Positions 35,469 to 46,395 of a stretch of DNA of 64,000 nucleotides are shown here, piece after piece. Made by a program: the position numbers and the translations under genes. The notes beneath the pieces are model-generated. The model saw only the letters and a list, made by a program, of their open reading frames with translations, did not search any database and was not told the DNA's origin. How positions within the stretch are numbered: the first letter of the stretch is position 1; every line of letters begins with the position of its first letter. Source of the stretch: Yponomeuta sedellus. Lineage: Eukaryota > Arthropoda > Insecta > Lepidoptera > Yponomeutidae. Location of the stretch: the NCBI GenBank assembly GCA_934045075.1, contig OW203738.1, positions 248,001 to 312,000 on the forward strand. The letters are read 5' to 3'.

Positions 35469-38400
35469 ATGACTAGTGTGAAAGAAATAGTGAATATATT
35501 GGAAGACACATCTAAATTACTACAGAAGGCGCAAGTGAATTTCAAAAAATGTCCCAAAGAAAGGTTGACAAAGGGATACTTGGAGGCTAGAAAGAAGACT
35601 ATAGAAGAATTTTGGATTACATTTATGCAAGCACACAACGAGTTAGTGAGTAAAACTACGAATGAACAAAAGAAGAACTTGCCGTATTTCATCAACGACG
35701 AGTTTTTTGTCAATGAAGACTTGTACCTCTCACTAGGAGCGGACCTTCGGGACATGTTAATCTCAATGACTCCGTTGCCACAAAATGCAAGCTATACAAA
35801 TCCGAATACAAGTTTTGATGCGCAAAGTAGCCTTCTAAAGCTACCTAGAATACAGCTACCTTCCTTCTGCGGTAACTATGACGACTGGCCGACTTTTAAG
35901 GACTTATTTACATCTCTTGTGCACGAAAATACCTCAATAAGCGACGTTCAGAAACTGCATTACCTCAAGAAGACCATTACAGGAGAAGCAGAGGTTCTTC
36001 TGAAACATATCCAAGTTACGCAATGTAACTATATCAAGGCATGGGAGACTTTAAAAGATCGATACGGTAATAAACGCCTGATTGTTAACTCTGTTCTAAA
36101 ACGATTATTCAACCAGAAGAAAATCAATACTCAATCCGCCATCCAATTGAAACATTTATTAGACACAACTACCGAGTGTTTAAATAACCTACAAAACATG
36201 AACGTACCGACGGATTCCTGGGATCCTCTTATAATATTTCTGATTGTGCAGAAGTTGGACCCGGAGTCTCACAAGGAATGGGAAGAGTATGCCTACAAGG
36301 AAAATTCAGATGAATTACCTATGTGGAAGGACCTTAAGATATTTTTACAATCTAAATTCCGTACACTGGAACTTGTCTCATCAAGCACGCGGGACAGAGC
36401 AATTAAAGAACGTACATATCACGTCGCTGCACCACCGTCATCGCCACAGCCGTCGTCGTCTAGAATATGTGTTATGTGCAAAGATAATCACACACTATGT
36501 CACTGCAAGGATTTCGCGAAGATGGAACCAATAGAAAGAAACGAATTCGTGAAGAAGAACAACTTGTGCTACAATTGTTTGGTACCAGGACATTCAGCTA
36601 TGAAATGTCGATTACAAATGTCCTGTCGCTTATGTCAAAGACGGCATCACACCCTCCTGCACCAAAACAAACATGTGAACGTCAACCAACCAGACAATCT
36701 TCATGCTCATTACAGCAACCTAGAGGGAACTCAGGACGAGATAACTGATAAGAAAGATGAAGATGTTGCTTTTTCATCACACTTCGCAGAGAATCAATCT
36801 ACAGCTTTGCTCGCAACGGCTTTAGTACCGGTAAAAGATGATAAGGGCCACACAACGGTGCTGCGAGCATTGATCGATCAGGGATCTCAGGCAACATTTA
36901 TCAGTGAAAGAGCAGCTCAATTATTACAACTTAAGAGGACACCAATCAAAGGAACAATAACTGGAGTGGGTTCAGCAAGAACACAAATCAATCACGTGGT
37001 ACAATTGGAGGTCCTTTCTAGATGCGACCAGAACTTCAACCTCCAAGTGAAGGCTTACATCATGTCCACGCGATTAACAACCCAGTTACCATCCAAAGCA
37101 CTATCTTGCACCACCTGGCCACACTTAAAAGGACTCTTCTTGGCCGACCCAAGCTTTATCCAGCCAGGAAGAATTGACATGTTGCTAGGTGTTGAGGTAT
37201 GTGCTCAAATCATGAAGAGTGAAGTAATCAGAGGTCCCCCAGGCACCCCATGCGCCCAAAAAACCAGCCTAGGGTGGATTCTCTTCGGAAATGTTAATGA
37301 ACAAACCAATGCATCCCCTGAGATTGTGGTAATGCATCATCAAGTAGACCTAAACACTATGCTGAAGAGTATGTGGGAGCTAGAACAAACCGGTAAAAAC
37401 AAACAAACAGCTGAAGAGAAACTGTGTGAAAGAATATATGAAGCTACAACGACAAGAACCGAAAGTGGGAGATACATAGTGAAACTTCCAATGAAACCTG
37501 AAACTCCTACAGCAAGCAAAGGCGAAACAAGAGACATAGCTATGAAAAGACTGGTATATCTTGAAAAAAGATTTGATAGAAATGCTAACTTAAAGACAGA
37601 GTACACTAAAGTGGTCCAAGAATACATAGATATGAATCATATGGAAGAAGTCCCAGAAGAGGAGTTGAACAAGCCAGCTGTGTATCTACCGCATCACGCA
37701 GTAATAAGAGAAAACAAGGAGACAAGTAAAGTCAGAGTGGTATTTGACGCTTCAGCCAAAGCATCGAACAATGTTTCACTTAACGAGGATTTGTTGGTCG
37801 GGCCGCCTTTACAAGAAGACATGAGAAATCTAATTATGAGATGGAGGATGAAACCAGTTTGCTTTGTGGCTGATATTCAACGCATGTATCGAGAGATTTT
37901 AGTCACACCTGAAGACACCGATTATCAGAGAATTCTCTGGAGGAAGAATAAATCAGATCCCGTCAAAGATTACCGGCTCTTGAGGGTCACTTTTGGCACC
38001 GCTTCTGCACCCTATTTGGCAGTCAAAACACTTCAGAGACTTAGTGAAGATGAAGGCACATATCGCAACCGTACTAATGAAGCACAAATCATAAAAGAAG
38101 ATTTTTATATGGACGATTTGATGTCTGGAAAGGACACTGTACCTGAAGCAATACTAGCTGCAAAGACAGTCAGAGACATTCTACAGAAGGGAGGTTTTTC
38201 TTTGAAGAAGTGGTGTTCAAACAGTACAGAGTTTTTACGACAATTTGATCCTGAAGAAAGAAGCAATCGTGTGACATTAAATATCAAAGTAGATGGTACG
38301 ATCAGAGCACTGGGTCTGTCTTGGAATATGGGCAATGACATATTTCATTATGATTTTCGGCTACCACCCGTTTCTGACACTGTAACGAAAAGAAGCATTC

Positions 38401-40451
38401 TGTCCGAAATACAGCGTTTTTATGACCCGCTGGGTTGGATCGCCCCCGCGTTAATACTGGCAAAGATACTTATTCAAAACTTATGGTTACAAGGACTCGA
38501 ATGGGATCAAGAAGTGGATCCTGCAATGAAAGAACAATGGTTGGAGTTGCGACAAGATTTCCAAAGTCATCCTGAAATTAAAATACATAGATGGCTTCAC
38601 ACTACTGAACACAACATAAAGAATGTTACCATCCATGGCTTTTGTGACGCTTCCATAAAGGCGTATGGAGCTGTTGTTTATCTCAGAGTTCAAACGAGTT
38701 CTGGAGAAATTAAAGTCGGTATAGTCGCAGCAAAAAGTCGTGTTGCTCCTGTGAAACCAGTCACACTGCCACGTCTCGAATTATGTGGCGCAGTCTTACT
38801 CTCTAGATTGCTAAAACAAGTTAAAGAGGCCATGACAATACCTGCAAAACAAATATTTTGTTGGACAGATTCATCTGTTGTTTTGGCTTGGCTTCTCGGA
38901 GATCCTGCAAGATGGCAAATGTTTATACGCAATAGAGTAGTTGAAATCTTAGATAACATTGGTAATCAGTGGTATCATGTACAATCACAAGAAAACCCAG
39001 CCGATCTCGTATCTAGAGGTCAACACTTATCAAAGCTAAAGGAGAGTGTAATCTGGTGGCGAGGGCCAGAATGGCTATATGAAAGAGAGATGAAGTTGCA
39101 CAGACCATACGATATGTACACAAATCAAGAAAGGAAAGAGATAATTCAAACCAATGTAGCTGTAGTCAAAAATGAAAGCGAAGAAGAAAGTTTTACCAAA
39201 CGGTTTGAAATGTGCGACACATTGAAAGAACTTATAAAAACAATAACTTACTGCAGAAGATTTTTGAAATTTAGAACACTAAAAGATATTAAAGCTAACT
39301 TTACTACTGAAGAACTTGAAGAAGCGCTAAATACATGCATTAAATTCGAACAGAGAGAAAAGTTTAGAGAAGAAATAGATGCACTGAAACGAGGTAAACT
39401 AATACGAAGAACAAGCAGATTGAAGTCACTAAACCCCTTTTTGGACAGCGATAGCATCCTCAGGGTGGGCGGTAGGCTGCAACATGCACCAGATATCGAA
39501 GATAACGGCAAACACCCTATAATTCTGGACAGTAGCGGTCATTTTGCCAATCTGATTGTTGCTGATGCTCATAAAATTACGCTCCACGGAGGAATACAGT
39601 TAGTAATGGGGTATCTACGATCAAAGTATTGGATTCTGCGATCTAAAGGTTTAGTGAGAAGAACCATACACAAATGCCTGATATGCGCCAAGCAAAATGC
39701 TACAGCTAGAGCCCAAATAATGGGAGATCTCCCTAAAATACGTGTCACACCATCGCGTCCATTTTTACACTCCGGTGTAGATTTTGCCGGACCATTTCAA
39801 GTTCTTATGTCCAAGGGCAGAGGAGGCAAAACCTACAAAGGTTATATAACCATATTTGTCTGTATGGTTACTAAATCCATACACCTGGAGTTAGTGGGCG
39901 ACCTCACTTCAGAAGCGTTTATTGGTGCCTTTAAAAGGTTCGTGGCCAGACGAGGTAGATGCAGTCACCTCTGGAGTGACCAAGGCCGAACATTTATAGG
40001 CGCAAATAAAGAATTGGCAGCTGCTTGGTCTGAAGCAAAGTTAGAGTTCGAAAGCGAGATTGCTAACTCCCTTGCTATTGACGGTACACAGTGGCATTTT
40101 ATTCCGGCTTATAGCCCAAATTTCGGTGGCTTATGGGAAGCCGGCGTTAAGTCTGTAAAACATCACCTAAAACGTATTTTGAACACTAACCTAACTTTTG
40201 AAGAGATGAGCACTCTTTTGTGTGAAATTGAAGCCTGTCTAAATTCCCGACCGGCTGAGTCCAATAGACGAATCAGACACACAGAATGTAGTGCCTTTAA
40301 CGTCAGGTCACTTCCTAATCGGCGAAGCTCCAGTCACAATACCTATGCCAGATTTAAAAGAAATAAAAGTAAGTCACCTGGCGCGCTGGCAATATGTACA
40401 AAGACTGTTGAGAGATTTTTGGCGCAAATGGCAGCAAGAGTATCTGTCTAG
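35469..40451 (+). CDS. BEL/Pao gag-pol polyprotein (frameshifted near the end)
   Basis: Begins at the first ATG after the LTR leader and reads 1660 codons. Domains in order: a DUF1759-type gag region (about residues 125-260, LPSFCGNYDDWPTFKDLF); a CCHC zinc knuckle at 367-380 (CYNCLVPGHSAMKC) followed by a second Cys/His cluster; an aspartic protease with ALIDQGSQATF (D470); a Pao reverse transcriptase with motif A FVADIQRMY (D802) and YMDD at 880-883; an RNase H with D1060, E1104 and D1134; an HHCC zinc finger near 1368-1400; and an integrase core with D1438, D1504 and E1557. The products would build a virus-like particle and copy and integrate the element. An extra base near 40254 shifts the frame after NSRP, so the last 60 or so residues are aberrant and the true C-terminus lies in another frame. 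Confidence 0.93.
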   Translation: MTSVKEIVNILEDTSKLLQKAQVNFKKCPKERLTKGYLEARKKTIEEFWITFMQAHNELVSKTTNEQKKNLPYFINDEFFVNEDLYLSLGADLRDMLISMTPLPQNASYTNPNTSFDAQSSLLKLPRIQLPSFCGNYDDWPTFKDLFTSLVHENTSISDVQKLHYLKKTITGEAEVLLKHIQVTQCNYIKAWETLKDRYGNKRLIVNSVLKRLFNQKKINTQSAIQLKHLLDTTTECLNNLQNMNVPTDSWDPLIIFLIVQKLDPESHKEWEEYAYKENSDELPMWKDLKIFLQSKFRTLELVSSSTRDRAIKERTYHVAAPPSSPQPSSSRICVMCKDNHTLCHCKDFAKMEPIERNEFVKKNNLCYNCLVPGHSAMKCRLQMSCRLCQRRHHTLLHQNKHVNVNQPDNLHAHYSNLEGTQDEITDKKDEDVAFSSHFAENQSTALLATALVPVKDDKGHTTVLRALIDQGSQATFISERAAQLLQLKRTPIKGTITGVGSARTQINHVVQLEVLSRCDQNFNLQVKAYIMSTRLTTQLPSKALSCTTWPHLKGLFLADPSFIQPGRIDMLLGVEVCAQIMKSEVIRGPPGTPCAQKTSLGWILFGNVNEQTNASPEIVVMHHQVDLNTMLKSMWELEQTGKNKQTAEEKLCERIYEATTTRTESGRYIVKLPMKPETPTASKGETRDIAMKRLVYLEKRFDRNANLKTEYTKVVQEYIDMNHMEEVPEEELNKPAVYLPHHAVIRENKETSKVRVVFDASAKASNNVSLNEDLLVGPPLQEDMRNLIMRWRMKPVCFVADIQRMYREILVTPEDTDYQRILWRKNKSDPVKDYRLLRVTFGTASAPYLAVKTLQRLSEDEGTYRNRTNEAQIIKEDFYMDDLMSGKDTVPEAILAAKTVRDILQKGGFSLKKWCSNSTEFLRQFDPEERSNRVTLNIKVDGTIRALGLSWNMGNDIFHYDFRLPPVSDTVTKRSILSEIQRFYDPLGWIAPALILAKILIQNLWLQGLEWDQEVDPAMKEQWLELRQDFQSHPEIKIHRWLHTTEHNIKNVTIHGFCDASIKAYGAVVYLRVQTSSGEIKVGIVAAKSRVAPVKPVTLPRLELCGAVLLSRLLKQVKEAMTIPAKQIFCWTDSSVVLAWLLGDPARWQMFIRNRVVEILDNIGNQWYHVQSQENPADLVSRGQHLSKLKESVIWWRGPEWLYEREMKLHRPYDMYTNQERKEIIQTNVAVVKNESEEESFTKRFEMCDTLKELIKTITYCRRFLKFRTLKDIKANFTTEELEEALNTCIKFEQREKFREEIDALKRGKLIRRTSRLKSLNPFLDSDSILRVGGRLQHAPDIEDNGKHPIILDSSGHFANLIVADAHKITLHGGIQLVMGYLRSKYWILRSKGLVRRTIHKCLICAKQNATARAQIMGDLPKIRVTPSRPFLHSGVDFAGPFQVLMSKGRGGKTYKGYITIFVCMVTKSIHLELVGDLTSEAFIGAFKRFVARRGRCSHLWSDQGRTFIGANKELAAAWSEAKLEFESEIANSLAIDGTQWHFIPAYSPNFGGLWEAGVKSVKHHLKRILNTNLTFEEMSTLLCEIEACLNSRPAESNRRIRHTECSAFNVRSLPNRRSSSHNTYARFKRNKSKSPGALAICTKTVERFLAQMAARVSV

Positions 40452-40680
40452 ACTTCAACAGAGGCCAAAATGGACTAAAATGCAAAAGGAGTTTGAAGTC
40501 GGTGACATTGTCCTTATAAAGACAGATAATCTCCCACCTGGTAAATGGAGTCTTGGTCGTATTTTGGAAAAACACTCTGGGCCGGACGGTATTACCCGTG
40601 TATATAGTGTAAAAAGTGGTGATTCTATTACAAAAAGAACTGTAACAAAATTATGCCCTATGCCAATTGAAGTTGATTAA
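40255..40680 (+). pseudogene. BEL integrase C-terminal domain, displaced frame
   Basis: This frame carries PLTSGHFLIGE, then KWTKMQKEFEVGDIVLIK and GKWSLGRILEKHSGPDG. It is the DUF5641-type C-terminal part normally fused to the BEL integrase. It is in a different frame from the main ORF because of a one-base change near 40254. It cannot be expressed as part of the polyprotein without frameshifting. Confidence 0.88.
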
Positions 40681-40825
40681 TTTTAATGAAATTTGCGAGT
40701 GAACTATTTAATACTAAAACTTTTAATGTTATAATGGTACTAGGGATGTTTATTTCTTTATAGTGTGTTTTGTTTGTTTATTCTATTTAATTTACATGAA
40801 TGTGTGAAAAAAGGACCTTTAGTCC

Positions 40826-40840
40826 TTTTGGTGGGCGGTA
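40826..40840 (+). promoter_or_regulatory. BEL polypurine tract
   Basis: The purine-rich GGTGGGCGGTA directly precedes the 3' LTR, where plus-strand DNA synthesis is primed. Confidence 0.7.
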
Positions 40841-40998
40841 TGTTATGCACGCAACCTAAATCTAGATGTACCTACATCGTTGGTTAAATTATTAAGCACG
40901 AGCTCATTCAAATCAGTTCCAATAAAGCATTTATACTGTTACCACGTTTCTTTCTACAAAATCCTTGCTAAGCCAATTAGACCTTATCACACCCAACA
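40841..40998 (+). repeat. BEL 3' LTR
   Basis: 158 bp, same as the 5' LTR except one base; AATAAA at 40921-40926. Confidence 0.95.
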
Positions 40999-41003
40999 CA
41001 TAA

Positions 41004-41676
41004 AAACATCTCGCAATGGTTAAATTTCCCTTTTGATTGTTAAAACGCAGATCTAATATTCATACTAGTGCATTTAATCAATGCCTATTACTACTATTAC
41101 TATTATCTAACAGCAACTAAGCAGTAGGTAACCATCATCATGATTGAAAATTTACTCCATAAACTATCATTAGAGTACGAATAAAAGATTTATTTCTTAA
41201 TACAAAGACGTTCAACTAAAATAGAAAGAAGCTACTGACTTTTTATTACAGTCAACTCTTTCTTGAAGCAACGCAAAAAAGCTTTAGCACTATTTCATAA
41301 TGAAACGAAAATACGAGGGAGTTTCTCCGCAGCTTCATCTCGAAAATATTCACTTTTCTGCGAAGTTATTTCCTCGGAATGGTGTTCCTTATCTTGCAAA
41401 GTAATTAACTCTTTCGACTTGCCCGTATCGGGGCCATTGCATTTCTATGAAGAGGCTTCTACGAGTCGAGGGGATCAGCTGATCGCCCGTCGTTACCCTC
41501 ACTACTGACTGAAAAATATCACAGAATATACCAAACCAGAAACACCAACGATATTATTGAATGTGATCATAAACAAACACAACAAGTTTAATAAAATTTT
41601 ATCATGAAAATGCTGTTTCAAGGCTACTTAGTGAATAGCAAAAAAATGACTACAAATTTACAAAAAAACAAAATAT
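41004..41676. other. Unassigned DNA
   Basis: The open frame 41263-41508 has no recognised domain. The sequence is not repeated in the window. Confidence 0.35.
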
Positions 41677-41688
41677 AATTAGTAGGTA

Positions 41689-41918
41689 TTTTTGAACTAA
41701 AACTTTCGTAAGCACAACACATTGTAGACTTTTAGTCCGGATTTACTTACGGGTGTTGTTATATCGGAAAAGTCCGACCAGGTTTCGCTCCGATTCGCAG
41801 AGCTTAATCATGGTGAACAGAGACGGAGCTCGCGTCGTCGGTTGCGAATCGGAGCGAAACCTGGTCGGACTTTTCCGATATAACAACACCCGTAAGTAAA
41901 TCCGGACTAAAAGTCTAC
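41689..41918. mobile_element. Foldback element, copy 1 (76-bp perfect arms)
   Basis: Flanked by AATTAGTAGGTA at 41677-41688 and 41919-41930. After a 35-bp left end (TTTTTGAACTAAAACTTTCG...) come two perfectly complementary 76-bp arms (41724-41799 and 41843-41918) around a 43-nt loop containing CTTAATCATGGTGA. The left arm begins GTAGACTTTTAGTCCGG. It has no coding capacity. A second copy with the same left end is at 58339-58539. The 12-bp TSD points to target-primed insertion rather than a cut-and-paste transposon. Confidence 0.85.
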
Positions 41919-42131
41919 AATTAGTAGGTACATAGTAGAAAATAGAAAGTGGGAATAAAAACCACTTATATTGGTAATATACTAAATGCTACTAACTATT
42001 AAGGATCCGAGTGTCCTTACGAGAAGACTATTGCAACTGAATCAGTTCAAAGTAATTATAACATGTAGCTTTAGCTGTCGAAATTAAACACAGTTTTATG
42101 TATCTGGCTTCAGCTTAAGTATGAACTTATG

Positions 42132-42169
42132 AATTTCGATAGTTAACCATGAGGTTAACTATCGAAATT
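42132..42169. repeat. Perfect 17-bp hairpin, 4-nt loop
   Basis: AATTTCGATAGTTAACC, loop ATGA, then the exact reverse complement. A related GTCGAAATTAAAC word lies about 60 bp upstream. Confidence 0.9.
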
Positions 42170-42234
42170 AAACGAATGCGTTTCGTTGAGGAGTGCCTTT
42201 GTGAAAAGGTATCATCAGAAAAGGCCAGGTTTTC

Positions 42235-42380
42235 ACGGTCTTAGTACGCTCGGACCGAGTGCGCCATCCCAGTACATTAATGCTTCTAATTGGATGGTTT
42301 TTCGTGACAACACTAAAATAGCCAATCAGAAGCATTACTTCACTCGGATGGCGCACTCGGACCGAGCGCACTAATACCGT
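42235..42380. mobile_element. Small MITE (about 146 bp)
   Basis: Arms of about 59 bp (42235-42293 and 42322-42380) begin ACGGTCTTAGTACGCTCGG / ACGGTATTAGTGCGCTCGG and both contain CCGAGTGCGCCATC and TTAATGCTTCTAATTGG-like sequence. They match with several differences around a 28-nt loop. TSD not clear. Confidence 0.75.
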
Positions 42381-44322
42381 CAAAGCTTGGCTTAAGTTCT
42401 ATCATTTTAGTGTATTGTTTTCAGACGCAAACAAACATGTAAAATTACAAAGTCGTAAACTTACTGGATTACTTGCCAGATGGTATTTAAACATACAAGT
42501 TTAATCTTCCTTACAACACAATTAAATCGAACCCATGACCTCTAGCATAGCAATCGGACGTGATAGACGTGTGAATGTATATCATAATATTGTTCGGTGG
42601 AATATGAAAAATCCAAGCCAGACTTCTACCCTCAGATCATTATGATCTGAGCTTCTACCCAATACCCTACCTACAGTATATATCTAGTCTCTCGTCCCCT
42701 CTCGTACCAAGCTAATCTCAGCGAGGGTGAATGGCGCCTCATCTGATAGATATGGCGACGTCACAGTTAAGACGACTTTCGACTGACGCGCCCCACCGGA
42801 GAACCTGGCCTACCAAGACTAGCTAATAGGGTACCTGCTTTATAATTGATGGCAAACTTAGCATATCGGCAGCAAACCTCGTTTGCTATAATTGTGAAAG
42901 TTTGCCAGTCTGTTTCAAGAACTCTCTGACGTACAGTCGACAGCACATCAATCTTTACATTTAAGTAGTCTTATCTATAATGTTAAGGACGACTTTGCTG
43001 CTTCTTTGCTGGTTTACTAGACTCCGGAGGTGAACCATTCGGAAAGTTTTTTCCGTATATACTCTTGTTTATTGTCACAAATTCATTAGGAGCTTCAAAA
43101 TATATTTATATTTGATCTCTACTGATATTATCAGTCTTGTATGAGTCTGTATTGTGTCTGAAGCTTGATCATGGGTTGGATTGTCCACTTCTGCTTGAAT
43201 GAAACTAATATGTTAAAAATCTTCTAAGTTTAAGTCACGTTTGTTTGTTACAGTAAACGTAAATGATGACAAAAAATTGTAAAAGGATTAAATTAGATAG
43301 TACAGGAGGCCCATCGAACTGAGAAGTATATTTTTTTTATTTAGCCTTTGCGTTGCAGTTGAAACGCCACGCGAGAGTATTCACTTAAAATCAGGTTCGA
43401 ATCAAAATGTCATATTTGAAACCTGTTAAATCTATCTATCTACTGTTCTCTAGTTTAAAAAAAATCTTATCTTACTATTTGATGGCTTTTAAATCTTTTT
43501 ATATTGGATATATTGGAAGTAATTTATTTATTATAATTTTTTCAATCATTATTGATTGATCTGAAATAATGTTGTAGCTGAAAAAGAATCAACTTAGTCT
43601 ATATTATGATAATAATTGTAATGAGTTAAAAAAGTGTAGGTCTTTTCATTACACAAGCCCCTAGTAATGTAACTTGAGTGGACAATTTTTAATACTTGGT
43701 TTAAATTACAATTGCGAATTGTGAACCTTTATAAAGAGCGAGTCTCTCCTACTACAGGTTTTAAATTCTGATTGGAGAGACCCAAAACTGGTTTCATTAT
43801 GATATATTTGAAGTTCACGACTTTACTGATCAAGTCTTCTACGTAGGAGGTTCTGTGGCGTGGGGACAGCGACTACAGTTATTTCAATCTCATAAAAATG
43901 CGCCCCCTTTAGAGAACAAACGTAATAAGTAGAGTAAGCGTACAAATTGCCAGGAAACCTTTGATCCTCCCAGACGCAGGCGAGGCCACGGCCTCAGGAG
44001 ATAAGCGGAAAGTAAGTACATGGACGACACCCATAGTTAGGGAATTATATCTTGTCATTACCAACAGCGACTTAAACGGATGACCAAACACCAATGAAGG
44101 CCTCCATTTTGTGAGGGTTTATGTGTTTTTGTTCAATCAACACCCCATCAACTTTACCATATTGACAGCAAAGTTGCCAGTAACTCAGCAGATTCATAGA
44201 GAGTAGGTTTTTTTTTATTGCACACAAAAACTGAAACTATAAAAATGTAACACTTAGTATAATGCACGTATATAAAGATTGACATGTAGTCGACTACACT
44301 GCAATTACAGTTCACGGTCGGT

Positions 44323-44393
<71 letters not shown>

Positions 44394-45221
44394 ACATCCC
44401 TCTTGTATTATAACCCGATGTATACCAAAATTAATAAATGAAAGTAGTCCACTGCTGAGACCTCACGCCTAATGTACGCCTAGGACTTAGGAGTTGCAAT
44501 GAAATCAACTAATTATGGTTTGATTGGAAGTTATTATAATCTGGTTTTGTAAACCTTACGAGGTCACAAAAACAGTGTTTTTTAAATGAGCAAAATTTAG
44601 ACAACACTGTTCTTGTGCATTAATTGTGGTTTATCCGTTTATCAGCTGTGATAGTAATAACCTTGTTTAGTGATAGACCAGTTTGAAATCTTTCCTTACA
44701 GTTTCTCATTTCTTAACTTTAACTTGTAATGTTTGTTTTGACGTGCTTTAAAGTAATCTCTCGATATGGAGAGAGATTATAATTTGTGACGTAATCGTCA
44801 CAGAATATTGTCAAAAGTATACCCAAAAGTCGCTATTTTGGTAGTTTGGCGGTTTCGTGGCCGCGGGTGTAATAAATAGAATGGCACAAAGGAATATGAC
44901 GCTCTGCAGTAATGAGCTTGCCTAAACAAAAGCCGTTGCTTCCGAGCCTGCCTACACTAACGGGGTTTTTTGAGATCACAATTTATGCACACGGTATGAG
45001 CTTTTTGTGAGCCGTTTGCTCTGCTTTTTGTAAGGGCAGAGGACGCTTTAGTGACATGCCAAGTATGCTCACTTCATAGATTATTATTTTATACGAGGAA
45101 AAAAATATGTATTATTATTATTAAAATTCTGCACATAGCCGAGCTTAATGCTACTTGGCATTATCTACCAGCTTTTGGAGACAAGATTAGCAGAATGTTA
45201 AATAATATAAATGCATTGTAT
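42381..45221. other. Unassigned AT-rich DNA
   Basis: No gene is recognised. A direct repeat CTTCTACCC brackets a 21-bp palindrome (CTCAGATCAT/T/ATGATCTGAG) near 42630-42660. An AATCTCTC/GAGAGATT hairpin lies near 44755. The dinucleotide repeat is listed separately. Confidence 0.45.
44327..44390. repeat. (TA)32 microsatellite
   Basis: 64 bases of uninterrupted TA, likely variable between individuals. Confidence 0.98.
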
Positions 45222-45285
45222 TTTTTTAATGCACTAACCCATGCTAAGGACAATTAAAAAAACCTCTAAATAGGTTTTTAAAATA
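45222..45285. repeat. Minimal family A inverted tail pair
   Basis: A minus-strand tail (TTTTTTTAATGCACTAACCC to GGACAATT) is joined to CTCTAAATAGGTTTTTAAAA in plus orientation. No tRNA-like part remains. Confidence 0.65.
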
Positions 45286-45339
45286 TAAATGTAGGTACGA
45301 AAACTCAGGTCTATATGCCAAATGACAAAGACCAGAGTT

Positions 45340-45478
45340 GCCACACAATGCGAGCAGAAGGGCTGGAATAGGACGTCCTAGGTGGACATATATCCACCAA
45401 ATAAGAGATGTATTAGCAAAGGGGAAGATATAAAAGTACTCGGAACCGGCGTGCGTGCATGCAACGACGTATGAGCGT
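45340..45478 (+). pseudogene. LINE C-terminal relic
   Basis: Reads RRAGIGRPRWTYIHQIRDVL and, after a shift, EDIKVLGTGVRACNDV and a stop. This is the GRPxxxW-type C-terminus of an RT-bearing LINE. Only about 45 codons remain. Confidence 0.55.
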
Positions 45479-45534
45479 TGATGATGCTTAGTTGCTAATA
45501 ATATAAAATGCTTAGTTGCTAATTATATAAAAAA

Positions 45535-46050
45535 TAAATGTAAAGATAATTATGAACAGCTTTTCAAAGTTTGTAAAATCATGCCTATAGAAAAAAAAAA
45601 AAATGTGCGATTTGCACGCATAATGCCAGATACGCAAAATGAACTTTCGGCAAGTCGGGCCTTTTAAAACGGTGGAGCCATAGCTATCAAACGCACTAAA
45701 CGAAAACAGGTCAAATTTGCAATCCCTAAATACTCAAATTATTATGGATCTAGGCTAAGTAATTGTTTGGTACCTGCAATTTACAAAAGCCTCCCAGAGG
45801 AATTATGTAATAAGCACCTCAGAAAAGCACAATTTAAAAATATGCTTAAGCGTTTTCTGTTAAGTAGTCTGTAGACATAAAATATTATTATGGATAATTT
45901 TAGTTATGTAGAAGATAATGTTAATTTAGTAAGATAAAAAGAACTGTTACCAAGAGCTTGCCGATAAACTGCATTAGCAGTTTGTCAAACTATTGATATT
46001 GTAATCTTGCATTGTTTACAGTGAATAAATATAGAAATAAATAAATGAAG
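45535..46050 (+). pseudogene. LINE 3' relic related to the 5963-8095 element
   Basis: Begins with NYEQLFKVCKIMPIEKK, is interrupted by an A-run, and later reads RLSNCLVPAIYKSLPEELCN and RKAQFKNMLKRFLLSSL with a stop at 45872. The 3' UTR has the hairpin at 45958-45988 and an AATAAATA tail. A 24-bp direct repeat (ATGCTTAGTTGCTAAT...) lies just upstream at about 45486-45534. Confidence 0.75.
45958..45988 (+). other. LINE 3'-UTR stem-loop, second copy
   Basis: TTGCC-gat-AAACTG-loop-CAGTTT-GTCAA, preceded by ACCAAGAGC, parallel to 8004-8033. Confidence 0.65.
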
Positions 46051-46059
46051 CGAAGGTGA

Positions 46060-46128
46060 TTTATCAGGATCGTGGCAAGCAGTCCCTGGTCTATGCCTAC
46101 CCCTCTGGGCTACAGGCGTGAGGTTATG
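46060..46128 (-). repeat. CATCACGCC repeat, reverse copy
   Basis: GATCGTGGCAAGCAGTCCCT and CTCTGGGCTACAGGCGTGAG are the reverse complement of the 14150-14262 family. Confidence 0.65.
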
Positions 46129-46296
46129 TAATGTAATGTATGTAATTCATTTATCATGTCGTACGAGCATGTTATTTAAGTTGCTGTTAATGGTTTTTTT
46201 GTGCATAAAAGTGTAAAAAACCAACAAACGTTAGACATTTATCTATCGTTTGTTAGAATGATAGAAATTACAGTAACATAAATTATATAAATTAAA

Positions 46297-46395
46297 TTAT
46301 GCTCTGGTGTACAATAAAGAATATTCTTATCTTATCTTATATAAAAATATAGTACAATTGGTGGCCTTATTACTAAAAGCAATTTCTTCTAGGCA
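46297..46395. repeat. Two LINE tails meeting end to end
   Basis: A plus-strand tail (CTCTGGTGTACAATAAAGAA, TTATCTTATCTTAT) meets a minus-strand piece (GTACAATTGGTGGCCTTATT, ACTAAAAGCAATTTCTTC) of the GATAAGGCCGCC family. Confidence 0.6.

Larger units (their letters stand above)
35197..40998 (+). mobile_element. BEL/Pao LTR retrotransposon, nearly complete
   Basis: Two 158-bp LTRs (35197-35354, 40841-40998) start TGTTATGCACG and end CCCAACA and differ at one position (A/G about 55 nt in). The flanks CATAG and CATAA fit a 5-bp TSD with one mismatch. Between them are a primer-binding region, a gag-pol reading frame with Pao-type domains, and a polypurine tract. No envelope frame is seen. LTR similarity indicates recent insertion, but a frameshift breaks the end of pol. 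Confidence 0.95.

Noticed and set aside
35459..35755. Minus-strand frames inside the BEL gag-pol
   Set aside because: Shadows of the plus-strand coding sequence; no independent domain.
40681..40830. An envelope gene after BEL pol
   Set aside because: Only about 150 bp separate the end of pol from the polypurine tract; there is no room for an envelope frame.
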